From a virus, in IMG/VR virus record IMGVR_UViG_3300046312_000177, positions 1-46,952 of that record: a stretch of DNA of 46,952 bases. One strand, given 5' to 3'. This document shows positions 33,403-40,835 of this stretch, in pieces. Position numbers and translations under genes: made by a program. A model generated the notes under the pieces. It saw only the letters and a list, made by a program, of their open reading frames with translations. It ran no database searches and had not been told where the DNA came from. Positions within the stretch are counted from its first letter, which is position 1. Each line of letters opens with the position of its first letter.

Positions 33403-33825
33403 CTATTTATTTTCTAAAAGATGTTTATGTTGGTAAATATTTCCCATAATCTCAAATTTCTTTTTATGAAAAGAATAACTAGAACCAATGTGCGGTATTT
33501 CATTATTGTTTATCGATGTAGCCCAATAGCTTCCACATTCAAAACTAATAGTGAACAGTTGATCATTCTCTGATTTAACAATATCACCCTCATAAATCTC
33601 TACTCCATTTTTATCTTTCAAGCCTGTGAATTGCATTAATTCAATCTCATTAAAATTTGCAAATCTACCATCTTCGGGAGCTTTCATAATAATACCGTTT
33701 GAAATTTTATCTTTTCCTTTTTTTAAGCCCAAAATAAAACAACCCTTATCAAGATTTATAACTTCAACTATTCCCATTATTTGTTCTTTTTTGTGCCAAG
33801 CTCTAAACTTTATTTTTTTACTCAT
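33403..33825 (-). CDS. YopX family protein
   Basis: A 140-residue protein with the clear YopX pattern: KIKFRAWHKKE at the N-terminus, LMQFTGLKDKNGVEIYEGDI in the middle and a C-terminal FEIMGNIYQHKHLLEN. YopX is a widespread phage/prophage protein of unknown function, often in early or recombination regions. The length agrees with the family. Confidence 0.85.
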   Translation of the reverse strand: MSKKIKFRAWHKKEQIMGIVEVINLDKGCFILGLKKGKDKISNGIIMKAPEDGRFANFNEIELMQFTGLKDKNGVEIYEGDIVKSENDQLFTISFECGSYWATSINNNEIPHIGSSYSFHKKKFEIMGNIYQHKHLLENK

Positions 33826-33832
33826 TTTTAAT

Positions 33833-34078
33833 CTATTTTTTGTTACTTAACTCTTCTAATTTATTTTTAATTTCCAATTTCTGGATTTCCCTTAAATCCT
33901 TTTCTATTTGGGTTTTATCCGCAAAGAATATTGATTTGCCACTCCTTAAATAACTATGATAATCAGTACCTATTAAAGAAATAAGAAGTAATGAATAAGA
34001 TAAAAGTCTTATTGCCTCATCGTCAAAAACAATTACAAACCATAATATTGCTAAACATACATATTTAATATAAATCAT
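33833..34078 (-). CDS. Small membrane protein
   Basis: An 81-residue protein with two hydrophobic segments (about 4-18 and 24-40) and a charged helical tail (EKDLREIQKLEIKNKLEELS). It has a good Shine-Dalgarno (AAGGAG) before its ATG, unlike most genes here. Function unknown; it could be an early membrane-acting protein. Confidence 0.6.
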   Translation of the reverse strand: MIYIKYVCLAILWFVIVFDDEAIRLLSYSLLLISLIGTDYHSYLRSGKSIFFADKTQIEKDLREIQKLEIKNKLEELSNKK

Positions 34079-34093
34079 TTTAATCTCCTTTTA

Positions 34094-34654
34094 TTAATAA
34101 AATTTATCCGCTAGTCCCCAATCAATTATCTTTTGACCTCTAACATATAGGCAGTCATCCTTTATTACTTGATTTAACTCTGGAATAGTAGCGTATTTTG
34201 TATAGATTGATCTTACAAAATCAAAATGAGCTTTCATCCTTTCGCTATGTCTTTCTAATTCAGTATCATTATAGGCTCTTACTCCACCAAATCCGCCTAA
34301 ATGACATAAATGTTCTGCAGTTTCGCTTATAAATCTATGCCCTTTTGTTCCACTACATGCAAGCACAGAGCCACAAGAATAAGCATAACCAAATACTTTT
34401 GTTTCAACTATAATTCCTTCTTTTTTAGCCTTTTCAACTCTAGCCAAAAGACTATGTAAATATCTTGTCATTCCGCCATTTGAATCAATGTCTATTATGA
34501 TTTTACCTTCTTTCTTACTCTTCTCACTATCAATCAATTTATCAAATTGAGGCAATATATAAGAAGAAATGTCTTGGTCAAAATCATCATGAATAAAGAT
34601 AGTGCTTCCATCAACAAAATTTGATCTTAGTTTTTTTGCTAGTTCTTGTGACAT
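34094..34654 (-). CDS. ClpP-like serine protease
   Basis: A 186-residue protein of the ClpP/crotonase fold. DIDSNGG (about 55-61), then AYSCGSVLACSGTKGHRF (about residues 91-108) with a serine in the position of the ClpP nucleophile, and HLCHLGGFGG with His118 in the catalytic-His position, followed later by a WGLAD motif. The residues around the nucleophile differ from the usual ASMG. Phages usually carry ClpP-like proteases next to the portal as head proteases; here it lies in the early operon beside recombination genes, so a different role (host or own protein turnover) is likely. Confidence 0.75.
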   Translation of the reverse strand: MSQELAKKLRSNFVDGSTIFIHDDFDQDISSYILPQFDKLIDSEKSKKEGKIIIDIDSNGGMTRYLHSLLARVEKAKKEGIIVETKVFGYAYSCGSVLACSGTKGHRFISETAEHLCHLGGFGGVRAYNDTELERHSERMKAHFDFVRSIYTKYATIPELNQVIKDDCLYVRGQKIIDWGLADKFY

Positions 34655-34673
34655 ATTATTTTAAGCATTTTAT

Positions 34674-34856
34674 TTATTTCTCCTCATTTAATTTCAAATC
34701 TCTAACAACACCATCAAAAGCAATGCTAACATCAAGCCATTTAACAAAAGCCTGATCTTTTGAATTTGGTGGGCTTTGATACTGGCTACTGGTCATCATT
34801 CGTATATAATTTTTGTGTAATCTGACTTTAAAATTTTCTATTTCTTCTCTAGTCAT
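34674..34856 (-). CDS. Small early protein starting with MTREE
   Basis: A 60-residue protein with a helical, basic/acidic pattern and a good GGAGG Shine-Dalgarno 5 bases ahead of its ATG. It begins MTREEIENF, like MTREELLQI of the next gene upstream, so the two may share an ancestral leader. No known function. Confidence 0.6.
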   Translation of the reverse strand: MTREEIENFKVRLHKNYIRMMTSSQYQSPPNSKDQAFVKWLDVSIAFDGVVRDLKLNEEK

Positions 34857-34888
34857 TTATTCCTCCATTTTTTAAAGACTGTAAGTTT

Positions 34889-35194
34889 TTAATAAATTCT
34901 ATTCAAAAGATTTCTAAGCTGTAAGTCTTTTAATAAATTTTCTTCAATTTTTCTTTGTTTTTGATTTTCAACAAATAGTTGTTCTTCATAAAGAAATTTT
35001 TTTTCGCGATTAGTTAATGTAAATTCAACCCCATCAACTCTTAGAGAGAAAATATTTTCAGAATAATCGTCAATAGTATATTCAAAGTTTATATCCTTAT
35101 TATTTATAATAAATTTATATCCTAACTCTGATGCTTTAGCCTTTCCTTCTCTAATTCCTTCAATCAATATTTGTAACAATTCTTCTCTGGTCAT
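34889..35194 (-). CDS. Early protein, MTREE-type N-terminus
   Basis: 101 residues from the ATG at 35194, preceded by AAGGAG; the frame is open further upstream, but that part overlaps the previous gene and lacks a good ribosome site. It begins MTREELLQILIEGIREG, which fits a short amphipathic helix, and continues with beta-type segments and a charged C-terminal helix. Function unknown. Confidence 0.6.
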   Translation of the reverse strand: MTREELLQILIEGIREGKAKASELGYKFIINNKDINFEYTIDDYSENIFSLRVDGVEFTLTNREKKFLYEEQLFVENQKQRKIEENLLKDLQLRNLLNRIY

Positions 35195-35195
35195 T

Positions 35196-35381
35196 TTATT
35201 TATTTCTCCTTTTATTAACAAAGTCCATAAGTTCATCATGAAGTTTAGGGTATTCTTTCAACAACTGATTTAACTGCCTACTGTAATGCTCCATAGCAAC
35301 ATCTAAATGGGTATTATTGATGCAATTTTCAAAAGAATGTTTAATTTCTTCAAAAATTCTAACTGCTTTAACCTGTAACAT
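35196..35381 (-). CDS. Small helical protein coupled to recT
   Basis: A 61-residue helical protein (HYSRQLNQLLKEYPKLHDEL in the middle) whose ATG overlaps the recT stop codon (TAATG). Function unknown. The tight coupling suggests co-expression with recombination genes. Confidence 0.6.
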   Translation of the reverse strand: MLQVKAVRIFEEIKHSFENCINNTHLDVAMEHYSRQLNQLLKEYPKLHDELMDFVNKRRNK

Positions 35382-36229
35382 TATCCCGCCTGCAATAATT
35401 CTTCTTGTTGAATAATATCCTGCTCTTCTTTTGTTAATGGTTGATTAGTATTAACAAGATTTTGTTTTGCCTTTTCTAGTTGATCTTGAAAGAAATTATT
35501 ACTTGATGGTGTAACATCCTTGATCTGCTCATCCCTTTTTCCTTCATAGGCACTCATTTCATTGGCAATTGCAAGATTAACTTTCTTAGCAACATTTCTA
35601 ATAACAGTCTTTAAGCACATTTGACCATAATCGGTTAGTCTTTGATTTTGAATCCAAACATTACCAAGTTGTCTTGTTTTTGACGAACCTTCCCATTTTT
35701 CAGTCTTTGCTATCTCCTCAATTTCTTCTTTTGATAGAACTGTGATAATAGGAGATAAACCTTCTTTCCTAACTATTGCATAAGCTAGAGCGATATTAGC
35801 TCTATCTCTTATTCCATTTCTCAAAGGTCTATGAATTATCCTGACTTCACTTCCTCTTATTTCTTCAAATCTTTCTTGCTCAATTTCTTCTTTTGTCACC
35901 AACTCACACTCAATAGTATATCCAGCCTCTTCAAGTTTTGTGATGTAACCCTTGTAGCCAATAATTAATTTTGCTTTATCCTTAAACGGTATGAAATAAC
36001 ACTGTCCAGCCAAAGTATTTGGCAATAAGCCAAAATTTGCACAGTCTCTTGCCAAATCCAATATATTGTTACACTTTTGTAATTTTTCATTGTTTTGGAC
36101 TTCAAGCCATAATGAAGCACAGAATTGCTTAATATCAAAATTCTTAGGAAGTAAAGCTTCAAAGCCTTTTGAGGTTTTTGGGTTAAATATTTCTCTTTTA
36201 AGAATTTCTAATTTAGTTTCATTTGTCAT
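35381..36229 (-). CDS. recT: RecT-family single-strand annealing protein
   Basis: A 282-residue protein with the RecT pattern: LLPNTLAGQCYFIPFKDKAK (about residues 73-92) and KLIIGYKGYITKLEEAGYTI, then HRPLRNGIRDRANIALAYAI and a SSKTRQLGNVW-type segment. It anneals single strands produced by the RecE-like nuclease encoded directly upstream and is the recombinase of the phage. The C-terminal 40 residues are a charged linker that may bind SSB. Length agrees with the family. Confidence 0.9.
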   Translation of the reverse strand: MTNETKLEILKREIFNPKTSKGFEALLPKNFDIKQFCASLWLEVQNNEKLQKCNNILDLARDCANFGLLPNTLAGQCYFIPFKDKAKLIIGYKGYITKLEEAGYTIECELVTKEEIEQERFEEIRGSEVRIIHRPLRNGIRDRANIALAYAIVRKEGLSPIITVLSKEEIEEIAKTEKWEGSSKTRQLGNVWIQNQRLTDYGQMCLKTVIRNVAKKVNLAIANEMSAYEGKRDEQIKDVTPSSNNFFQDQLEKAKQNLVNTNQPLTKEEQDIIQQEELLQAG

Positions 36230-36240
36230 TTTATTTTAAA

Positions 36241-37161
36241 TTAACCGTTGATAGTTTGCTCTTCTAGTTTAATACCCCAATAACTCGGCATATCAAAAAG
36301 TTTAATTTCTTCTATTTTATCATATCCACTAGCCCATTTCTCTTTGCCATATTTGCTAAAATTATCTAGGTAAATTTCCAAAGCCTTTTCAAATATTTCA
36401 ATACTTGGTTCTAAAATATCACTAGCCAAAGTAGCTACTCTTGAAATGTAAGGTGCTGTTTTTTCTTGAAATAAAAATCTAAATTTGAAATTTCCATCAA
36501 GATTGTTTTTGAAAGATTTAAACCATTCTTTTTGCTCGTTAGTTCCATCAATTAATAAATTATCATTAGCAATTAATGAAGCTAAACCCCTTAAATATAT
36601 AGCTGATTGTAGATTATAGTTATAACTAGCGATAGTTCTCTTTATATCAGTTACATCTTGAGTAGTCTTGTAGTCTACTGCAAAATTAGTATTCAAATAA
36701 TCAAACCTACATTTGCACATTAATCCAGAATCTTGGTCCTTCCAAAAAATAGACACTTCTGGATAACCACCCTTAAACCAATCATTATAGAACGGATCAT
36801 TTTTTATCTCTTTTATTGCTTTAACCGCTTCTTTAATATCTCCATCTCTAAGTTGTGTTAGGTGAGAAATATCTTCTTGCTCTAAACCTCTTTCTTTCAA
36901 GAAAGATTTTAGCATTTTTCCTTTTGGCAATACCAGAAATTCATCTTGAAACTTTTCTGGCTCAAGCAATAAGCAGTGATATAATTTGCCAATCCGTAGA
37001 GCCTTCGTATCCAATGGCTCTTTGTTTGGATTTAAAGCACTATTCCACCAATATTTGGTTGGACAATCCAATAAATTCTTAACACCACTATTGGAAATAG
37101 CGTCGTCATTATGATAATCATTATTTGATAGGTTAAAATATATTCCTGATTGCATTTTCAT
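36241..37161 (-). CDS. RecE-like exonuclease (DUF3799, PD-(D/E)XK fold)
   Basis: A 306-residue protein directly upstream of recT, 12 bases apart. ISNSGVKNLLDCPTKYWWNS (residues 22-41) is the characteristic N-terminal motif; then LRIGKLYHCLLLEP with His62, the core RFDYLNTNFAVDYKTT with Asp154, Asp163 and Lys165, and the SYNYNLQSAIYLRG motif with Gln. This matches the RecE/DUF3799 family of phage 5'-3' exonucleases, which feed ssDNA to RecT. The spacing and order with recT confirm the function. Confidence 0.88.
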   Translation of the reverse strand: MKMQSGIYFNLSNNDYHNDDAISNSGVKNLLDCPTKYWWNSALNPNKEPLDTKALRIGKLYHCLLLEPEKFQDEFLVLPKGKMLKSFLKERGLEQEDISHLTQLRDGDIKEAVKAIKEIKNDPFYNDWFKGGYPEVSIFWKDQDSGLMCKCRFDYLNTNFAVDYKTTQDVTDIKRTIASYNYNLQSAIYLRGLASLIANDNLLIDGTNEQKEWFKSFKNNLDGNFKFRFLFQEKTAPYISRVATLASDILEPSIEIFEKALEIYLDNFSKYGKEKWASGYDKIEEIKLFDMPSYWGIKLEEQTING

Positions 37162-37181
37162 TTTATTTATAATTTTTTACA

Positions 37182-37289
37182 GTAAACCAGTAAATATGAA
37201 AAAACTGGCTTACCGAACAAGTTGGTAATTTCCAAAAAATCTATTAATAAACTTGTTGGTAACATTGTAAAATCAATAATTTACAATGT
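37182..37289. other. Three inverted repeats ahead of the recE-recT operon
   Basis: GTAAACCAGT (37182-37191) pairs with ACTGGCTTAC (37204-37213), 9 of 10. AACAAGTT (37216-37223) pairs with AACTTGTT (37250-37257). ACATTGTAAA (37262-37271) pairs exactly with TTTACAATGT (37280-37289). All lie in the 156-bp gap between the GNAT gene and the RecE-like gene. None is followed by a T-run on either strand, so they are more likely operators or a replication/recombination site than terminators. Confidence 0.6.
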
Positions 37290-37317
37290 AAAGAAAAATA
37301 TTTACTAAAATGCAAAT

Positions 37318-37704
37318 TTATTTCTGTCCCAGTAAATTTTTCATAGAAAGAAATACTTCTTTTGAAACTCGTAAATCAGTAACATAGCAGACATTGTCTT
37401 CAAATTTGCTTACCATTATAAAGTTGTTCTTTTCTAAAATTCTCATGCTTGCCAAATTGTCTTCTTTTGCAACGGCTATTAACCGATGATATCCTTCTTC
37501 GTTACAAAGTTTTAAATATTCTATTATTTCTTTTGAAACTATGCCTTGATTGCGATATTCCTTAAATTGATCAAATATCTCAAATTCAATATGAGGTGTT
37601 GATTCCTCACCTAGATAATCTACCAGCATGAAAGATCCTATTTCTAGATTGTTATCAGGAGCTGTAAATGTCTTTTCAAGATAGATATTATTATTTTGAG
37701 TCAT
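37318..37704 (-). CDS. GNAT-like acetyltransferase
   Basis: A 128-residue protein with the GNAT pattern: FEIFDQFKEYRNQGIVSKEI, where RNQGIV stands in for the acetyl-CoA-binding RxxGxG/A loop, and then NLASMRILEKNNF, the typical last helix and strand. It is short but complete. Phage GNAT proteins may modify host proteins or antibiotics. It starts with 14 bases of overlap with the end of the next gene upstream. Confidence 0.7.
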   Translation of the reverse strand: MTQNNNIYLEKTFTAPDNNLEIGSFMLVDYLGEESTPHIEFEIFDQFKEYRNQGIVSKEIIEYLKLCNEEGYHRLIAVAKEDNLASMRILEKNNFIMVSKFEDNVCYVTDLRVSKEVFLSMKNLLGQK

Positions 37705-38161
37705 TTTTTAGATTCCTTGAATATTTTACTTGAATAATCAAATTTATTTCTTTTCTGAAATAATCCATCACTAGTATATTATCGTCAATAAATACAATTT
37801 TATAATTTCCACCATAATTTGTAAAAATAAAATTCTTTTCAGGAGCTGTGACTGCTACCACTTTTTCAAAATGAAATTTATCTTCCCCAAGTGTTACATT
37901 ACAAGGAAATGTTATATTGTTCTCTACAAATCTTAACCTCTCTTGATCTGCCATTTTTGCTATTTCTCTTCCTGTTAATAAATTTTTGATAATCAACAAA
38001 GGAAAGCATAAAATCAGTAATGAAGCTTGCGTTGCTGATGATATATAATTTGACAATGGGCATAATGAAGCGATTCCTAAAAAAACAAAATAAACCCAAA
38101 TGTATTTTGATAAGAATTTTGATAAATTGAATAGGGATTTAATATTTTTATTTATTTTCAT
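37691..38161 (-). CDS. Membrane protein of unknown function
   Basis: About 156 residues from the ATG at 38161; the frame is open further upstream into the methyltransferase, but a start there would translate the 9-bp tandem repeat. Two hydrophobic segments lie at about residues 18-36 and 40-57 (SLLILCFPLLIIKNLL), then a soluble part with FVENNITFPCNVTLGEDKFH. It resembles phage DUF proteins with two spans and a small PH-like domain. Function unknown. Confidence 0.6.
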   Translation of the reverse strand: MKINKNIKSLFNLSKFLSKYIWVYFVFLGIASLCPLSNYISSATQASLLILCFPLLIIKNLLTGREIAKMADQERLRFVENNITFPCNVTLGEDKFHFEKVVAVTAPEKNFIFTNYGGNYKIVFIDDNILVMDYFRKEINLIIQVKYSRNLKNDSK

Positions 38162-38167
38162 TTTTTT

Positions 38168-38194
38168 AAAGTTGTTAAAGTTGTTAAAGTTGTT
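38168..38194. repeat. Nine-base tandem repeat upstream of a membrane gene
   Basis: AAAGTTGTT is repeated three times in a row; on the minus strand it reads TTTAACAAC ahead of the ATG at 38161. The same TTTAACAACCTTAAAAAAA-like leader occurs once ahead of solenoid protein A (181-199), and a related form ahead of solenoid protein B (45603-45620). Confidence 0.7.
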
Positions 38195-39152
38195 AAAATA
38201 AAGTTCCTTGCTTAATATGATCTTGATATCTTTCCTCTGATTTATCAAAATATTGCTTGTCAATTTCGCACGAAATAATATTTCGTTTCGTATTATAGCA
38301 AGCTATTCTATCCGTTCCACTGCCTAAAAACGGGCTAAAAACTAAATCATTTTCTTTTGTTGTGGTTAAAATCAGTTTTTCAATTACCGCTCCGTCTTTT
38401 GTGGTTGGGTGAAAACTTGATTTAACTTTTGCGTCAATTACATCTGTTAGTCTAAATTCATTGTTAAAAGGACGGCGTAAATCCTCGTATTCCTTTCGTA
38501 AATCCTCGTATTCCTTTCGTAAATCCTCGTATTCCTTTCGTAAATATTCGTTATTTAGATAATTTTTAACCTTTAAATATTGGTCTTTGGTCATAATATT
38601 TTCACCATTAAGCCAATTTGACACACAACCAGTCAATCCACCACTCGCACTTGGGAATAATTCTGAAATTTCTCTCTTGGTAATTTTTGCTTTTGCAAAT
38701 TCTCCTCTTAAATACTCCGCAAAAGGATTTGGCATAATCTTTTTAATCATCTCAAGACCTGTTTTATTTTTCCCTTTGTCGTAAAATAGAATCCTTTCAG
38801 TAACTGGTGGAAAACTATTAAAACAACTCAATCCTTTAACTGTCAGTGCATTAATTTTTCTATAAATAATACTGTTCAATAAATTAAACTTTTTATCAAA
38901 TTCCACTTGTAAATAAGCAATATTCTTCTCATCACCAAAAACAAACAAAGAACCATTATCGGCTAAAATTCTTTCAAATTCATCCCTTAGAAGTATATGC
39001 CAATTAATCCACTCTTGCATTGTTTTAAAAGCCCAATCAAAACCACCGCATATTTTAAAATAAGGTGAGTCGCAAATAATAAGATTAATAGATTTATCTT
39101 TAATCCTTTTCATCGTATCAAAGACATCTTCGTTATAGACTGTACTTATCAT
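38193..39152 (-). CDS. DNA methyltransferase (N4/N6 type)
   Basis: A 319-residue protein with DSPY at residues 28-31 (the catalytic DPPY variant of N4/N6 amino-methyltransferases) and FLGSGT at 275-280, the AdoMet-binding FxGxG motif, so the order is catalytic motif first, AdoMet motif last (beta class). A middle insert contains an HTH-like part (KREISELFPSASGGLTGCVS, residues 159-178) probably for target recognition, followed by three YEDLRKE heptads (about 204-226). It has no visible endonuclease partner and would protect phage DNA from host restriction. Confidence 0.85.
   Translation of the reverse strand: MISTVYNEDVFDTMKRIKDKSINLIICDSPYFKICGGFDWAFKTMQEWINWHILLRDEFERILADNGSLFVFGDEKNIAYLQVEFDKKFNLLNSIIYRKINALTVKGLSCFNSFPPVTERILFYDKGKNKTGLEMIKKIMPNPFAEYLRGEFAKAKITKREISELFPSASGGLTGCVSNWLNGENIMTKDQYLKVKNYLNNEYLRKEYEDLRKEYEDLRKEYEDLRRPFNNEFRLTDVIDAKVKSSFHPTTKDGAVIEKLILTTTKENDLVFSPFLGSGTDRIACYNTKRNIISCEIDKQYFDKSEERYQDHIKQGTLF
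38475..38545. repeat. 21-bp tandem repeat inside the methyltransferase gene
   Basis: Three near-identical 21-bp units encode YEDLRKE heptads in the helical linker just before the last AdoMet-binding region. The period of 21 preserves the frame, so unit number could vary without loss of the protein. Confidence 0.8.
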
Positions 39153-39223
39153 TGTGTTACAAAAATAATAATTATTGCAATCATTCCCAATAATAACAGT
39201 ATGTTGATATTAATCTCTTTCAT
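39149..39223 (-). CDS. 24-residue membrane peptide ahead of the methyltransferase
   Basis: A tiny ORF, MKEINININILLLLGMIAII-like in character: after a short polar start it is one hydrophobic span (LLLLGMIAIIIIFV) ending in TQ. Its stop overlaps the start of the methyltransferase (ATGA), and it begins just upstream of the end of the next membrane gene. The coupling and span suggest a real small gene; function unknown. Confidence 0.45.
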   Translation of the reverse strand: MKEININILLLLGMIAIIIIFVTQ

Positions 39224-39233
39224 GGTTGATAAG

Positions 39234-39458
39234 TTAATTTAATTTTCTTCTTAATAATCTTTCAATACGCCACAACGACCTAATCGCTACGACTAATAAC
39301 GCTTCTTGATAACTCTGGGTTGAAATGAAATAAAATAAAAAATAAATGCTTATTACACCAAAGATAGCAGCATTTAAATAAATACTAAATCTTTCTAGTC
39401 TTTTATCATCTAGTTTTAATAGCCAATCTCTTATTTTTAAGTGTGTTTCCAATTTCAT
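39234..39458 (-). CDS. Small two-helix membrane protein
   Basis: 74 residues from the ATG at 39458; a TTG further upstream is possible. One hydrophobic segment (AAIFGVISIYFLFYFIS, about residues 30-46) lies between charged helices (LKIRDWLLKLDDKRLERFS before, RSLWRIERLLRRKLN after). It resembles small phage membrane proteins of unknown role. Confidence 0.55.
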   Translation of the reverse strand: MKLETHLKIRDWLLKLDDKRLERFSIYLNAAIFGVISIYFLFYFISTQSYQEALLVVAIRSLWRIERLLRRKLN

Positions 39459-39459
39459 T

Positions 39460-39525
39460 TTATTTATTTTTATTATTTTCAATTTCTTTTACTAGTTGCT
39501 CTAAAATTTCGCTGATGTGTTGCAT
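39460..39525 (-). CDS. Possible 21-residue ORF after dnaB
   Basis: A short ORF MQHISEILEQLVKEIENNKN between the helicase and the membrane protein gene, ending within 2 bases of the next ATG. It is helical and charged. Only the tight junction supports it; it may be spurious. Confidence 0.25.
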   Translation of the reverse strand: MQHISEILEQLVKEIENNKNK

Positions 39526-39533
39526 TTTAATTT

Positions 39534-40829
39534 TTAAAAAAGTTTTTCTAATTCAATAAACCGTCCAAAATTACCATCAAATGTAATAGCAATTTCACCA
39601 GTCCTACCGTGTCTATTCTTGGCAACAATCAATTTACCACTTTCTGAAAAATAGCTCTCTTTCTTTTCCTCGCTCCTATCCCTATGTAATATTATGGCAA
39701 CATCTGCATCCTCTTCAATACCTCCCGAACTCTTAAAATCATTAATGGTTGGCTCTTGGTTTGCACCTTCAACTGCCTTTCTATTTATTTGGGCAAGTGC
39801 TAAAATTCCAACATCATATTGCTTGGCAAGGGCTTTAAGCATTGTTGTATTTTCTTTAATAATTAAAGCCTCATTCTTTCCTTTTGGATCATCTCCTTTT
39901 ATGATTTGGATATAGTCAACGACCACTAAATCAACTGGTTGTTTTTGAATTTGATTTTTAATTATTTGACCTATTTGAGCTACCCTCAAATACGAACTAT
40001 CATTGGTATAAATTGCCATCTGACGCAATTCTGATTTAGCTCTGTTTAAATCTTGATTCTCTGCTTGATTTATTAAATTTCTTCCTATCTTCCACGCTGG
40101 AATACTACAAAGATTTGCTAAGAATTTTAGCGTTACATTTCTCTTGTCTACCTCCAAAGAAACAAATAAACATTTCTTGCCAATTTTGCTCGAATTTAAA
40201 ATAATATTTTGAGCCATAGTCGTTTTGCCAACACTTGGTCTCGCTCCAATTATTACTAGTTGTTGTGAGTGAATACCACCATTCAAAAGATTATCTAAAT
40301 TCTTAAATCCAGTTGGCATAAATTTATCAGTCAATCCAATTCTTTGGTCCTCCTCTATTTCATTAATTATTTCTGAAATATGCTGAGTTTTCTTCTTAGC
40401 TTCTCTTATTCCCAAGCCAGCTGATTCATTTTCAAATTCTGCCAATATTAAATCAAAAGATTTATCATTTAAGTCTAGCAAGGCTTTTTGCAAAAGAATT
40501 TCCATCTCTCTTTTTTGCCATAATTCAACAAGAGTAAATCCATAATCTCGGATATCAATCACACCAGTTGCTTGGATAAGCAATGTTGAAAGATACTTAA
40601 CGCCACCAATTTTTTTTAAATGCTCGTTATTTGCAAAGAAATCTTTCAAGGTGATCTCGTTTGCAATCATGTTATTTGCGACTTCAATAAATTTTCTCCA
40701 AATAGCTTTATGCTCTTCAAAATAAAAATGTTTTTCTTCCAAGAAGTCTGCTACTCTAAGCAAAAGTTCATTGTTCATTAAAGCAGTTCCTAAAATTATT
40801 TGTTCCGCTTCTTGGTTTATGTGGTTCAT
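39534..40829 (-). CDS. dnaB: Replicative DNA helicase, DnaB family
   Basis: A 431-residue protein, normal length for a phage DnaB. The N-terminal domain starts with NQEAEQIILGTALMNNELL; the RecA-like core has Walker A GARPSVGKTT (about 195-204), Walker B LVVVDYIQII (about 301-310), and KSSGGIEEDADVAIILHRD plus KNRHGRTGEIAITFDG at the end, all typical DnaB motifs. It unwinds the fork, and would be loaded by the DUF6291-type gene just upstream. No primase is seen, so the host primase is probably used. Confidence 0.93.
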   Translation of the reverse strand: MNHINQEAEQIILGTALMNNELLLRVADFLEEKHFYFEEHKAIWRKFIEVANNMIANEITLKDFFANNEHLKKIGGVKYLSTLLIQATGVIDIRDYGFTLVELWQKREMEILLQKALLDLNDKSFDLILAEFENESAGLGIREAKKKTQHISEIINEIEEDQRIGLTDKFMPTGFKNLDNLLNGGIHSQQLVIIGARPSVGKTTMAQNIILNSSKIGKKCLFVSLEVDKRNVTLKFLANLCSIPAWKIGRNLINQAENQDLNRAKSELRQMAIYTNDSSYLRVAQIGQIIKNQIQKQPVDLVVVDYIQIIKGDDPKGKNEALIIKENTTMLKALAKQYDVGILALAQINRKAVEGANQEPTINDFKSSGGIEEDADVAIILHRDRSEEKKESYFSESGKLIVAKNRHGRTGEIAITFDGNFGRFIELEKLF

Positions 40830-40835
40830 TTCTTT

